A DNA stretch of 64,000 nucleotides. Source: Muribaculaceae bacterium. GTDB taxonomy: Bacteria; Bacteroidota; Bacteroidia; Bacteroidales; Muribaculaceae. Of the stretch, positions 53,791 to 61,805 are shown one piece after another (the first letter of the stretch is position 1; the number at the start of each line of letters is the position of its first letter). The translations under genes were made by a program, and so were the position numbers. The stretch lies in contig JAGATN010000037.1 of assembly GCA_017621225.1 (NCBI GenBank), forward strand, positions 124,001 to 188,000, given 5' to 3'. The notes beneath the pieces were generated by a model. That model was not told where the DNA came from and did not search any database. It saw only the letters and a list, made by a program, of their open reading frames with translations.

Positions 53791-55620
53791 ATGTCAACCA
53801 CACGAAAATTGTCTAACATATTCCACTCGATAAAGCAATCGGCCGAAGCAATGCTCCGTAAAAAACAACTAACGGCGTTTTGGGCATTGTCGACGGGATG
53901 CTTCATATGGTTCGACATAGTATGGTGTTCAGCCACAACCTTCACGGCACTCTCGCAACCCGAAACGTGGATCAACGCGCTTCTGGCAGGTTCGGTAGTG
54001 GCCATACCGGCCGTGGTTTTCAGAATGCGAAAGATACAGGCCATACTGATAACGCTCATAGCCATATGGCTCGAGTGCAACTTGCTTTACAGCCGCACCT
54101 ATTTCACGGCCATACCGCTCGGCAGCTACGCGCTGGCGGGAAATCTGGGCGACTTCACGGCCTCGGTCACCGACTCGCTACGACTTCTCGACATAGGGTT
54201 TGCCGTCATTGCCGCGTGCGCGATATGGCTGAGTTTCAAGCGTAAGCCGGAGTACATGCAAAGGCGCATTTCGATGCGTGCCAAGGCACTGTATGCATTA
54301 TGCATAGTTGCATTGACACTCGTTTCAATAGCCCTTAACGCGCGTCGCGGAGGCTTCAAATGCGCGTGGAAAACGCTTGAAAATGCCAACTACCATTCAT
54401 GCCGCGTGCCCATGTACACCCCGCTTGGCTCAATGGCCCACGACTACATATCGTCAGACGAGCCGCTAACCAAGGCACGTCGGCTCGAACTGGACGAATG
54501 GTTTGCCAATCAGCCCCGCCTGAAGGACATAGAACGAAACGCGCCGATCGACAACATAGTGCTGGTGCTGTGCGAATCGCTCGAAAGCTGGGTGATAGGT
54601 CTCGAAATCGAAGGGAAGGAGGTAACGCCAAACCTCAACGCCCTCATTCGCGACTCACTGACGCTTTATGCTCCCGAAGTGCTGACCCAGGTAGGAGCCG
54701 GACGCAGCATCGACGCGCAGCTGCTCATAAACGCAGGCCTGCTGCCGCTGAAAACGGGCGTTTACAGCATGCTCCCCACGCCTCGCCGATATTATACGCT
54801 CAATCAGGCCCTAAACCATCGTAACGGAGCGAAAAGCTATCTGCTCACCGTCGACAAGCCGATAACGTGGAATCAGGGCTTGGTGGCCTCGAGCTTCGGC
54901 ATCGACACGATAGTGGCGCGCGATTGCTGGAACAACGACGAAAAGGTGGGCTCGAGGAAAAAGCTCGGCGACCGCTCGTTCATACGACAGATCACCGACA
55001 AAATGGTGCAAGGAGAAATATGGCCCGAAGGTGAAAACGCATTCATACAGATAGTGACATATTCGGGTCACAATCCGTTTGTGCTGCCGAGCGAACTCAA
55101 CGATTTGAGGCTCACCGAAAAATACCCGGAGGTGATAGCCAACTACATGACCATGGCGCATTACACCGACCAGGGTCTCGGAATATTGATCGACTACCTC
55201 AAATCGAGGCCCGATTACCAACGCACCATGCTGATAATCACCGGCGACCACGAAGGGCTGGCCTCGTACAGAGCCGATGCCGCAAAGGAATGCCCGTTTG
55301 TAAGCGGCAGGCAGCACACTCCGCTCATAATGACCAACTCGCCCGTAGCGGGCCTTTACGGCGCCCCGATGGGCCAGGTCGACATATACCCGACGATACT
55401 GCAAGGCGCCGCGCTCACCGCCTACCCGTGGCACGGCATGGGACGAAGCATACTTGAAGCCGACATGCCGCACATGGCCGTGGGGGCGCAATCCGACATC
55501 GAAGGCGACACCACCTGCATCGACAATGCCGTCATCAACCATCTCAAGCAGGCGCGCAACATGTCCGACATCATAATAACCAACGATTTAATGCCCGAAT
55601 TGGTGTCCCGCAAAAACTAA
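53791..55620 (+). CDS. LTA-synthase-family membrane phosphotransferase
   Basis: A 609-residue protein of the LtaS/sulfatase superfamily. Five membrane helices lie in the first 200 residues (FWALSTGCFIWFDIVW to LYALCIVALTLVSIAL). The extracytoplasmic sulfatase-like domain (about 240-600) has VLVLCESLESWV (metal ligand), the nucleophile loop VGAGRSIDAQLL with Ser near 306 where LtaS has Thr, YSGHNPFVLPSEL, and ITGDHEGLAS (metal ligands). Gram-negative relatives add phosphoglycerol or phosphoethanolamine to glycans or lipid A. Lipoteichoic acid itself is not expected here. The start was moved to 53791 because the promoter lies at 53732-53739. Confidence 0.75.
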   Translation: MSTTRKLSNIFHSIKQSAEAMLRKKQLTAFWALSTGCFIWFDIVWCSATTFTALSQPETWINALLAGSVVAIPAVVFRMRKIQAILITLIAIWLECNLLYSRTYFTAIPLGSYALAGNLGDFTASVTDSLRLLDIGFAVIAACAIWLSFKRKPEYMQRRISMRAKALYALCIVALTLVSIALNARRGGFKCAWKTLENANYHSCRVPMYTPLGSMAHDYISSDEPLTKARRLELDEWFANQPRLKDIERNAPIDNIVLVLCESLESWVIGLEIEGKEVTPNLNALIRDSLTLYAPEVLTQVGAGRSIDAQLLINAGLLPLKTGVYSMLPTPRRYYTLNQALNHRNGAKSYLLTVDKPITWNQGLVASSFGIDTIVARDCWNNDEKVGSRKKLGDRSFIRQITDKMVQGEIWPEGENAFIQIVTYSGHNPFVLPSELNDLRLTEKYPEVIANYMTMAHYTDQGLGILIDYLKSRPDYQRTMLIITGDHEGLASYRADAAKECPFVSGRQHTPLIMTNSPVAGLYGAPMGQVDIYPTILQGAALTAYPWHGMGRSILEADMPHMAVGAQSDIEGDTTCIDNAVINHLKQARNMSDIIITNDLMPELVSRKN

Positions 55621-55666
55621 CCGGCCACCGATGCATGACGCTCTCCCGGCCGACACATTTCTTTTT

Positions 55667-55698
55667 TTTGCACAATAACGGAGAATTTCGTATCTTCG
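55667..55698 (+). promoter_or_regulatory. Strong promoter of the PFOR gene
   Basis: TTTG at 55667-55670, a 20-nt spacer and TATCTTCG at 55691-55698 (one mismatch to TAnnTTTG). Directly after it lies a 6-bp inverted repeat (55702-55707 with 55712-55717) at the expected transcription start, which might be an operator or a 5' hairpin. Confidence 0.6.
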
Positions 55699-55780
55699 CG
55701 GTGCAACTTATGTTGCAAAGCGCACATATCTAATCCAAAAGATAATTATCAACCCATTTTCAAAAAGATTACAATAAATT

Positions 55781-58700
55781 ATGAGCAAGGAAAAGAAATT
55801 TCTGACTTGTGACGGTAATCAGGCAGCAGCACATATCTCGTATATGTTCTCGGAAGTTGCAGCCATTTACCCCATTACTCCGTCATCGACGATGGCCGAA
55901 TACGTTGATGAATGGGCCGCAGCAGGCCGTAAAAACATTTTCGGCGAAACCGTTCTCGTGCAGGAAATGCAATCGGAAGGCGGCGCCGCAGGTGCCGTTC
56001 ACGGCTCTTTGCAGGCCGGTGCATTGACATCCACCTATACCGCATCGCAAGGCCTCTTGCTGATGATCCCCAATATGTACAAAATTGCCGGCGAGATGCT
56101 TCCCTGCGTATTCCACGTTTCGGCACGTACCATCGCTTCAAACACCCTCAGCATCTTCGGTGACCACTCCGACGTAATGGCTTGCCGCCAGACAGGCTTT
56201 GCCATGTTGGCTGAAGGTTCGGTACAGGAAGTTATGGATCTCTCTGCAGTGGCTCATCTTTCGGCCATAAAGGCTCGCATACCCTTCCTCAACTTCTTCG
56301 ACGGTTTCCGCACCTCGCACGAAATACAGAAGGTGGAAATGCTCGAAAACGACGACCTGGCTCCGCTCATCGACCGCGAAGCTCTCGCCAAGTTCCGCGA
56401 ACACGCATTGAACCCAGATGCTCCCGTTTCGCGCGGTATGGCCGAGAACAGCGACGTATGGTTCCAGCATCGCGAATCTTGCAACCGCTTCTATCAGGCA
56501 GTGCCCGAAGTAGTTGAAGAATACATGAACAAGATAAGCGAAATCACCGGCCGCAAATACGGTTTGTTCAACTACTACGGCGATCCCGAAGCCGAACGCG
56601 TAATCATAGCCATGGGTTCATCGACTCAGGCCGCACAGGAAGCCATCGACCACCTTATGTCGCTCGGACAGAAAGTTGGTTTGGTATCGGTTCACTTGTA
56701 TCGTCCGTTCTCGGCTCGTCACTTCCTCGCAGCCGTGCCCAAGACCGCAAAACGCATTGCCGTCCTCGACCGCACCAAGGAACCCGGAGCTACCGGCGAA
56801 CCCTTGTATCTCGACGTGGTTGAATGCTACAACGGTGTCAAGGACGCTCCCGAAATCTTCGCCGGACGCTACGGCCTCGCATCGAAGGACACCACTCCCG
56901 CTTCCATCATATCGGTATTCGACAACCTGTCGCTTCCCGAACCCAAAAACCACTTCACCGTTGGCATCGTCGACGACGTTACGTTCCTGTCGCTTCCCCC
57001 GGTTGAAGAAATCGCGCTCAGCGGCGCCAACACTTTCGAAGCAAAATTCTATGGCCTCGGCGCCGACGGTACGGTAGGTGCAAACAAGAACTCCGTAAAG
57101 ATAATCGGCGACAACACTCCCAAATATTGCCAGGCATACTTTGCATACGACTCGAAGAAGTCGGGCGGCTTCACCTGTTCGCACCTCCGTTTCGGTGACG
57201 ACCCCATCCGCTCTACTTATCTCGTAAATACGCCTAACTTCGTGGCTTGCCACGTTCAGGCTTACCTGCATATGTATGACGTGACTCGCGGTCTGCGCGA
57301 CGGCGGCACTTTCTTGCTCAACACCATCTGGGAAGGCGAAGAACTCGCCAAGAACCTGCCCAACAAAGTAAAGAAATACTTTGCCGACCACAACATAACC
57401 GTTTACTACATCAATGCTACCAAGATAGCTCAGGAAATAGGTCTGGGCAACCGTACCAACACCATACTTCAGAGCGCATTCTTCCGCATCACCGAAGTAA
57501 TCCCCGTTGACCTTGCCATCGAGCAGATGAAGAAATTCATCGTAAAGAGCTACGGCAAGAAGGGTCAGGACATCGTGGACAAGAACTATGCAGCAGTGGA
57601 TCGCGGCGGCGAATACAAGCAGCTTGCAGTCGACAAGGCATGGAGCTCGCTCCCCGAAGACGAAGTTAAGCCCAACAACGATCCCGCATTCGTTAACGAA
57701 GTGGTTCGCCCCATCAACGCTCAGAACGGCGACCTCCTGAAGGTTTCGGCATTCAAGGGCATCGAAGACGGCACTTGGCCCAACGGCACCACTCGCTACG
57801 AAAAGCGCGGCGTGGCAACGTTCGTACCTCAGTGGGTTGAAGAAAACTGTATACAGTGCAACAAGTGTGCATATGTATGTCCTCACGCTGCAATACGTCC
57901 GTTCGTTCTCGACGGCGAAGAACTCGCAAAGGCTCCCTTCGGCGAAAACGCAACAATCCCCGCCATCGGCAAGACGTTTACCGGAATGCGCTTCCTCCAG
58001 GCCGTCGACGTACTCGACTGTCTCGGTTGCGGCAACTGTGCTGACGTATGCCCCGGCAAGAAGGGCGAGAAGGCTCTCGTAATGAAACCGCTCGAAACTC
58101 AGCTCGACATGCAGCCCACTTGGGATTACTGCTACGACAACGTTACTTCGAAGCAGGATCTCGTCGACATAAAGGCAAACGTGAAGAACAGCCAGTTCGC
58201 AAAACCGTACTTCGAATTCTCGGGCGCTTGCTCGGGTTGCGGCGAAACTCCTTACGTAAAACTCATTTCTCAGCTTTACGGCGACCACGAAATGGTGGCA
58301 AACGCAACCGGATGTTCGTCGATCTACTCAGGCTCGGTACCCGCTACCCCCTACACCGTCAACGAACAGGGTCACGGTCCGGCTTGGGGCAACTCACTGT
58401 TCGAAGACTTCGCCGAATTCGGTCTCGGTATGTACATTGCCAATGAAAAGATGCGCGACCGCCTCGAAACGGCAATGAAGGATGCTACCGAATGCCCCAC
58501 TTGCAGCGCCGAAATCAAGGCTCTCGCTCAGGAATGGCTCGACAACAAGAACGATGCCGCCAAGACTCGCGAAATAGCCGACAAGATCGTGCCTCTGGCC
58601 GAAGCTTGCGGATGCGACGCTTGCAAGCGCATCGTCGACACCAAGCACTTCATCGTAAAACGCGCACACTGGATCATTGCCGGTGACGGTGCAAGCTACG

Positions 58701-59344
58701 ACATAGGCTTCGGCGGTCTCGACCACGTACTCGCTTCAGGCAAGAACGTTAACGTAATAGTTCTCGATACCGAAGTTTACTCAAATACCGGCGGTCAGGC
58801 TTCGAAGGCTACTCCGCTCGGCGCCATCGCCAAGTTTGCCGCTTCAGGCAAGCGCATCCGCAAGAAAGACCTCGGCTTGATAGCCTCGACTTACGGATAC
58901 GTTTACGTGGCTCAGGTAGCCATGGGTGCCGATCAGGCTCAGACCCTCAAGGCCATCCGCGAAGCTGAAGCTTACGACGGACCGTCGATCATCATTGCTT
59001 ACGCTCCCTGTATCAACCACGGCATAAAGGCCGGCATGGGCAAGTCGCAGCAGGAAGAAGCCAACGCAGTAGCTTGCGGTTACTGGTCGCTCTGGCGCTA
59101 CAACCCCGATGCAGAACTCGAAGGCAAGAATCCGTTCACGCTCGACAGCAAGGCTCCGAACTGGGACGAATTCGAAAACTTCCTCAAAGGCGAAGTGCGC
59201 TATGCATCGCTGTTCAAGCAATACCCCGATCAGGCCGAAGAACTCTTCGCAGCTGCCAAGGCCAACGCACAGTGGCGTTACAACAACTATCGCCGTCTGT
59301 CGCAGCAGCAGTGGGGTGTTGACCCGGAAGTAGGCAACATCTAA
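55781..59344 (+). CDS. nifJ: Pyruvate:ferredoxin (flavodoxin) oxidoreductase, single chain
   Basis: A 1187-residue homodimeric-type PFOR that turns pyruvate into acetyl-CoA and CO2 while reducing ferredoxin. N-terminal TPP/pyruvate-binding region from AHISYMFSEVAAIYPITPSS. Two 4Fe-4S clusters are held in CIQCNKCAYVCPHAA (about 690) and CLGCGNCADVCPGKK (about 748). A third cluster uses CSGCGETPY (about 817) and later Cys. TPP-binding C-terminal motif is GDGASYDIGFGGLDH (about 967) with the conserved EVYSNTGGQASKATP. Full length. Codon use is strongly biased, as expected for a very abundant enzyme. Own promoter and terminator. Confidence 0.95.
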   Translation: MSKEKKFLTCDGNQAAAHISYMFSEVAAIYPITPSSTMAEYVDEWAAAGRKNIFGETVLVQEMQSEGGAAGAVHGSLQAGALTSTYTASQGLLLMIPNMYKIAGEMLPCVFHVSARTIASNTLSIFGDHSDVMACRQTGFAMLAEGSVQEVMDLSAVAHLSAIKARIPFLNFFDGFRTSHEIQKVEMLENDDLAPLIDREALAKFREHALNPDAPVSRGMAENSDVWFQHRESCNRFYQAVPEVVEEYMNKISEITGRKYGLFNYYGDPEAERVIIAMGSSTQAAQEAIDHLMSLGQKVGLVSVHLYRPFSARHFLAAVPKTAKRIAVLDRTKEPGATGEPLYLDVVECYNGVKDAPEIFAGRYGLASKDTTPASIISVFDNLSLPEPKNHFTVGIVDDVTFLSLPPVEEIALSGANTFEAKFYGLGADGTVGANKNSVKIIGDNTPKYCQAYFAYDSKKSGGFTCSHLRFGDDPIRSTYLVNTPNFVACHVQAYLHMYDVTRGLRDGGTFLLNTIWEGEELAKNLPNKVKKYFADHNITVYYINATKIAQEIGLGNRTNTILQSAFFRITEVIPVDLAIEQMKKFIVKSYGKKGQDIVDKNYAAVDRGGEYKQLAVDKAWSSLPEDEVKPNNDPAFVNEVVRPINAQNGDLLKVSAFKGIEDGTWPNGTTRYEKRGVATFVPQWVEENCIQCNKCAYVCPHAAIRPFVLDGEELAKAPFGENATIPAIGKTFTGMRFLQAVDVLDCLGCGNCADVCPGKKGEKALVMKPLETQLDMQPTWDYCYDNVTSKQDLVDIKANVKNSQFAKPYFEFSGACSGCGETPYVKLISQLYGDHEMVANATGCSSIYSGSVPATPYTVNEQGHGPAWGNSLFEDFAEFGLGMYIANEKMRDRLETAMKDATECPTCSAEIKALAQEWLDNKNDAAKTREIADKIVPLAEACGCDACKRIVDTKHFIVKRAHWIIAGDGASYDIGFGGLDHVLASGKNVNVIVLDTEVYSNTGGQASKATPLGAIAKFAASGKRIRKKDLGLIASTYGYVYVAQVAMGADQAQTLKAIREAEAYDGPSIIIAYAPCINHGIKAGMGKSQQEEANAVACGYWSLWRYNPDAELEGKNPFTLDSKAPNWDEFENFLKGEVRYASLFKQYPDQAEELFAAAKANAQWRYNNYRRLSQQQWGVDPEVGNI

Positions 59345-59384
59345 TGTAACCAATGGTCCGAAAGGCCATCGAACATTCATAATC

Positions 59385-59427
59385 AAAGCCGCCCTTAACG
59401 TTCAACCGCAACAGCAAGGGCGGCTTT
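59385..59427 (+). terminator. Terminator after PFOR
   Basis: A perfect 12-bp GC-rich stem (59385-59396 with 59416-59427), 19-nt loop, A-run on the left and T-run on the right. Confidence 0.8.
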
Positions 59428-59461
59428 AATTTTCACTTAATGATTTTTAATCCTTACGATT

Positions 59462-60802
59462 ATGATGAACTGGGATAAACTGATATGCGACAAGCGTTTC
59501 GGTCTCGAACACTACCACGACCCACGACGAGGGTCGCGCAGCGACTTTCAACGCGACTACGACCGATTGGTTTTCTCGTCGCCGTTCCGACGACTGCAAA
59601 ACAAAACCCAGGTATTTCCATTGCCGGGAAGCATATTCGTACACAACCGATTGACACACAGCATCGAAGTGGCGTGCGTAGGACGCTCTCTCGCCACCGA
59701 ATCGGCCATTGCGCTAAGAGCCGTTCATCCCAACGAGCCATGGACGCCCAAGCTCGACGCCATGGGCGAGATAGTGGCGGCGGCATGCCTGGCGCACGAT
59801 CTCGGCAACCCTCCGTTCGGTCATTCGGGCGAAAAGGCCATCTCCACATTTTTCAGCGAAGGCCGAGGTGCCGACCTGAAATCGGAGCTTACGCCACAGC
59901 AATGGGCCGACCTTACGCGTTTCGAAGGAAACGCCAACGCCTTCAGGCTGCTCACGCACCAATTCAACGGGCGCCGCGCGGGCGGATTTGCCATGACATA
60001 CTCCACGCTGGCTTCAATCGTAAAATATCCCTACGAATCGTCGCTTGCAGGCGAAAAAAATAAATTCGGATTCTTCACCTCCGAAAAATCCGACTTCGTA
60101 AAAGTGGCCACCGAGCTCGGCATGATTTCCGATCCCGGCCCGAACGGCGAAGTGCGCTACAAACGCCACCCGTTGGTGTATTTGGTGGAAGCCGCCGACG
60201 ACATATGCTACGAAATAATGGACATGGAAGATGCCCATAAACTGAAACTGCTGCCTACGGCCGACGTAATAGAGCTGCTACTGCAATTTTTCGACACCGA
60301 CCGTCAGGAACGAATGAAGGCCGTGATGAATCACGTTGACGACCCCAACGAGAAGATAGCTTATCTGCGGTCGTGCGTGATAGGCGCGCTCGTCAACGCT
60401 TGCGCCGACACGTTCGTGGCCAACGAGCAGCAGATACTCGCCGGAACGTTCGACGGTCCTCTGATAACACACATACACGAACCGCTCCGACAGGCTTACC
60501 GCAATTGCGAAAAGCTGTCGTATGCAAAGATATACTCGGCACCCGACGTCGTAGACATCGAACTTGCCGGTACGCGCATCATCACCTATCTGCTTCAGGA
60601 GCTGATAAATGCCGTGCGCTACCCGACGCTCAACTTTTCGCGCCTCTTACTCGCAAAAGTGCCCGAACAGTACCAAACCGACGCTCCGACGCTGTATGGC
60701 AAGATACAAGCCGCCATCGACCACATATCGGGAATGACCGACGTATATGCCCTCGACCTCTATCGACGCCTCACCGGGTCGTCGCTGCGCATAGTCAACT
60801 AA
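59462..60802 (+). CDS. dgt: Deoxyguanosinetriphosphate triphosphohydrolase (dGTPase family)
   Basis: A 446-residue HD-domain enzyme that cuts dNTPs, mostly dGTP, to nucleoside and triphosphate. Seen: RDYDRLVFSSPFRRLQNKTQV (N-terminal allosteric region, first 20 residues shown), RLTHSIEVACVGRSL (His of HD set, about 64-78), CLAHDLGNPPFGHSGEKAI (HD pair, about 110-128), and YLVEAADDICYEIMDMED with the last metal Asp. Length fits Bacteroidetes Dgt. No clear promoter; lies 117 bp after PFOR and beyond its terminator. MMNW start could also be the second Met. Confidence 0.9.
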   Translation: MMNWDKLICDKRFGLEHYHDPRRGSRSDFQRDYDRLVFSSPFRRLQNKTQVFPLPGSIFVHNRLTHSIEVACVGRSLATESAIALRAVHPNEPWTPKLDAMGEIVAAACLAHDLGNPPFGHSGEKAISTFFSEGRGADLKSELTPQQWADLTRFEGNANAFRLLTHQFNGRRAGGFAMTYSTLASIVKYPYESSLAGEKNKFGFFTSEKSDFVKVATELGMISDPGPNGEVRYKRHPLVYLVEAADDICYEIMDMEDAHKLKLLPTADVIELLLQFFDTDRQERMKAVMNHVDDPNEKIAYLRSCVIGALVNACADTFVANEQQILAGTFDGPLITHIHEPLRQAYRNCEKLSYAKIYSAPDVVDIELAGTRIITYLLQELINAVRYPTLNFSRLLLAKVPEQYQTDAPTLYGKIQAAIDHISGMTDVYALDLYRRLTGSSLRIVN

Positions 60803-60809
60803 TACGGAG

Positions 60810-60841
60810 ATTGCATATTGTCGGGATTTTGATTAAGTTTG
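60810..60841 (+). promoter_or_regulatory. Promoter of glsA
   Basis: ATTG at 60810-60813, a 20-nt spacer and TAAGTTTG at 60834-60841, 21 bp before the glutaminase start. Confidence 0.5.
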
Positions 60842-60862
60842 CAGCCTCATAATTGAAATTCA

Positions 60863-61780
60863 ATGATGGATTACCGAAAAATAATCGATGAGATATACCG
60901 TGAAGTAAAGCCGATGTTCGGAAATGGAAAGGTGGCCAACTACATTCCGGCACTGGCCAAAGTAGATCCGAAACAATACGGCATAGCCGTGGTTACGGTC
61001 GACGGACAGCTGATAGGCGCAGGCGACTACCAAAAAAAGTTTTCGATACAAAGCATCTCGAAAGTCTTCACCCTCGCCATGGTCATGCGCCACATGGGCA
61101 GCGATCTGTGGCGGTATGTGGGGCGCGAACCGTCGGGAAGCCCGTTCAACTCGCTCGTCCAGCTCGAGCATGAGCACGGAATACCGCGAAACCCGTTTAT
61201 CAATGCGGGAGCGCTCGTGGTTACCGACAAGCTCATGAGCCTCTACGATCGCCCGAAGGAGAGCATCCTGAGATTCGTGCGCGACGTAGCCGACTCGGAG
61301 GATATATATTTCGACAACGAAGTGGCGCGCTCGGAGCAAGAGCACGCAAGCCGCAATTTGGCGCTCGGATATTTCATGAAAAGCTTCGGCAACATAGAAA
61401 ACAACGTCGACTCACTCATCGACGTATATTGCAACCAATGCAGCATAACCATGACGTGCGAGGAGTTGGCCCGATCGTTCATGTTCCTGGCCAATCACGG
61501 CATCAATCCTTACCGACACGACCGCATTTTGTCGATAAGCCGCTCGAAGCGCCTCAACGCGCTCATGCTCACGTGCGGATTTTACGACGAGTCGGGCGAC
61601 TTTGCGTTCAGGGTGGGAATGCCGGGCAAGAGCGGCGTAGGTGGCGGCGTGGTGGCGATAATACCGGGCCGACTGAGCATAGCCGTATGGAGCCCCGAGC
61701 TCGACAAGCACGGCAATTCGTTCATGGGCATAGAAACCCTCGAACGATTCACCACCGACATAGGAATATCGATATTCTAA
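60863..61780 (+). CDS. glsA: Glutaminase A
   Basis: A 305-residue serine-dependent glutaminase of the beta-lactamase-like fold, giving glutamate and ammonia. The S-x-x-K pair is S64-K67 in FSIQSISKVFTLA. Other marks: NPFINAGALVVTDKL, NVDSLIDVYCNQCSI, and the Gly-rich GMPGKSGVGGGVVAIIPG. Length is normal for the bacterial form. In gut Bacteroidales glutaminase often helps acid tolerance with glutamate decarboxylase, but no gadB/gadC is seen here. Convergent with polA, 25 bp apart. Confidence 0.9.
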   Translation: MMDYRKIIDEIYREVKPMFGNGKVANYIPALAKVDPKQYGIAVVTVDGQLIGAGDYQKKFSIQSISKVFTLAMVMRHMGSDLWRYVGREPSGSPFNSLVQLEHEHGIPRNPFINAGALVVTDKLMSLYDRPKESILRFVRDVADSEDIYFDNEVARSEQEHASRNLALGYFMKSFGNIENNVDSLIDVYCNQCSITMTCEELARSFMFLANHGINPYRHDRILSISRSKRLNALMLTCGFYDESGDFAFRVGMPGKSGVGGGVVAIIPGRLSIAVWSPELDKHGNSFMGIETLERFTTDIGISIF

Positions 61781-61805
61781 GAAACACGCATCAGAGGCAT
61801 CAGCG

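Noticed and set aside
56618..58288. A 556-codon open frame on the minus strand opposite PFOR
   Set aside because: It is a shadow of the strongly codon-biased PFOR gene: no start signal, no domain, and the plus-strand protein is unmistakable.
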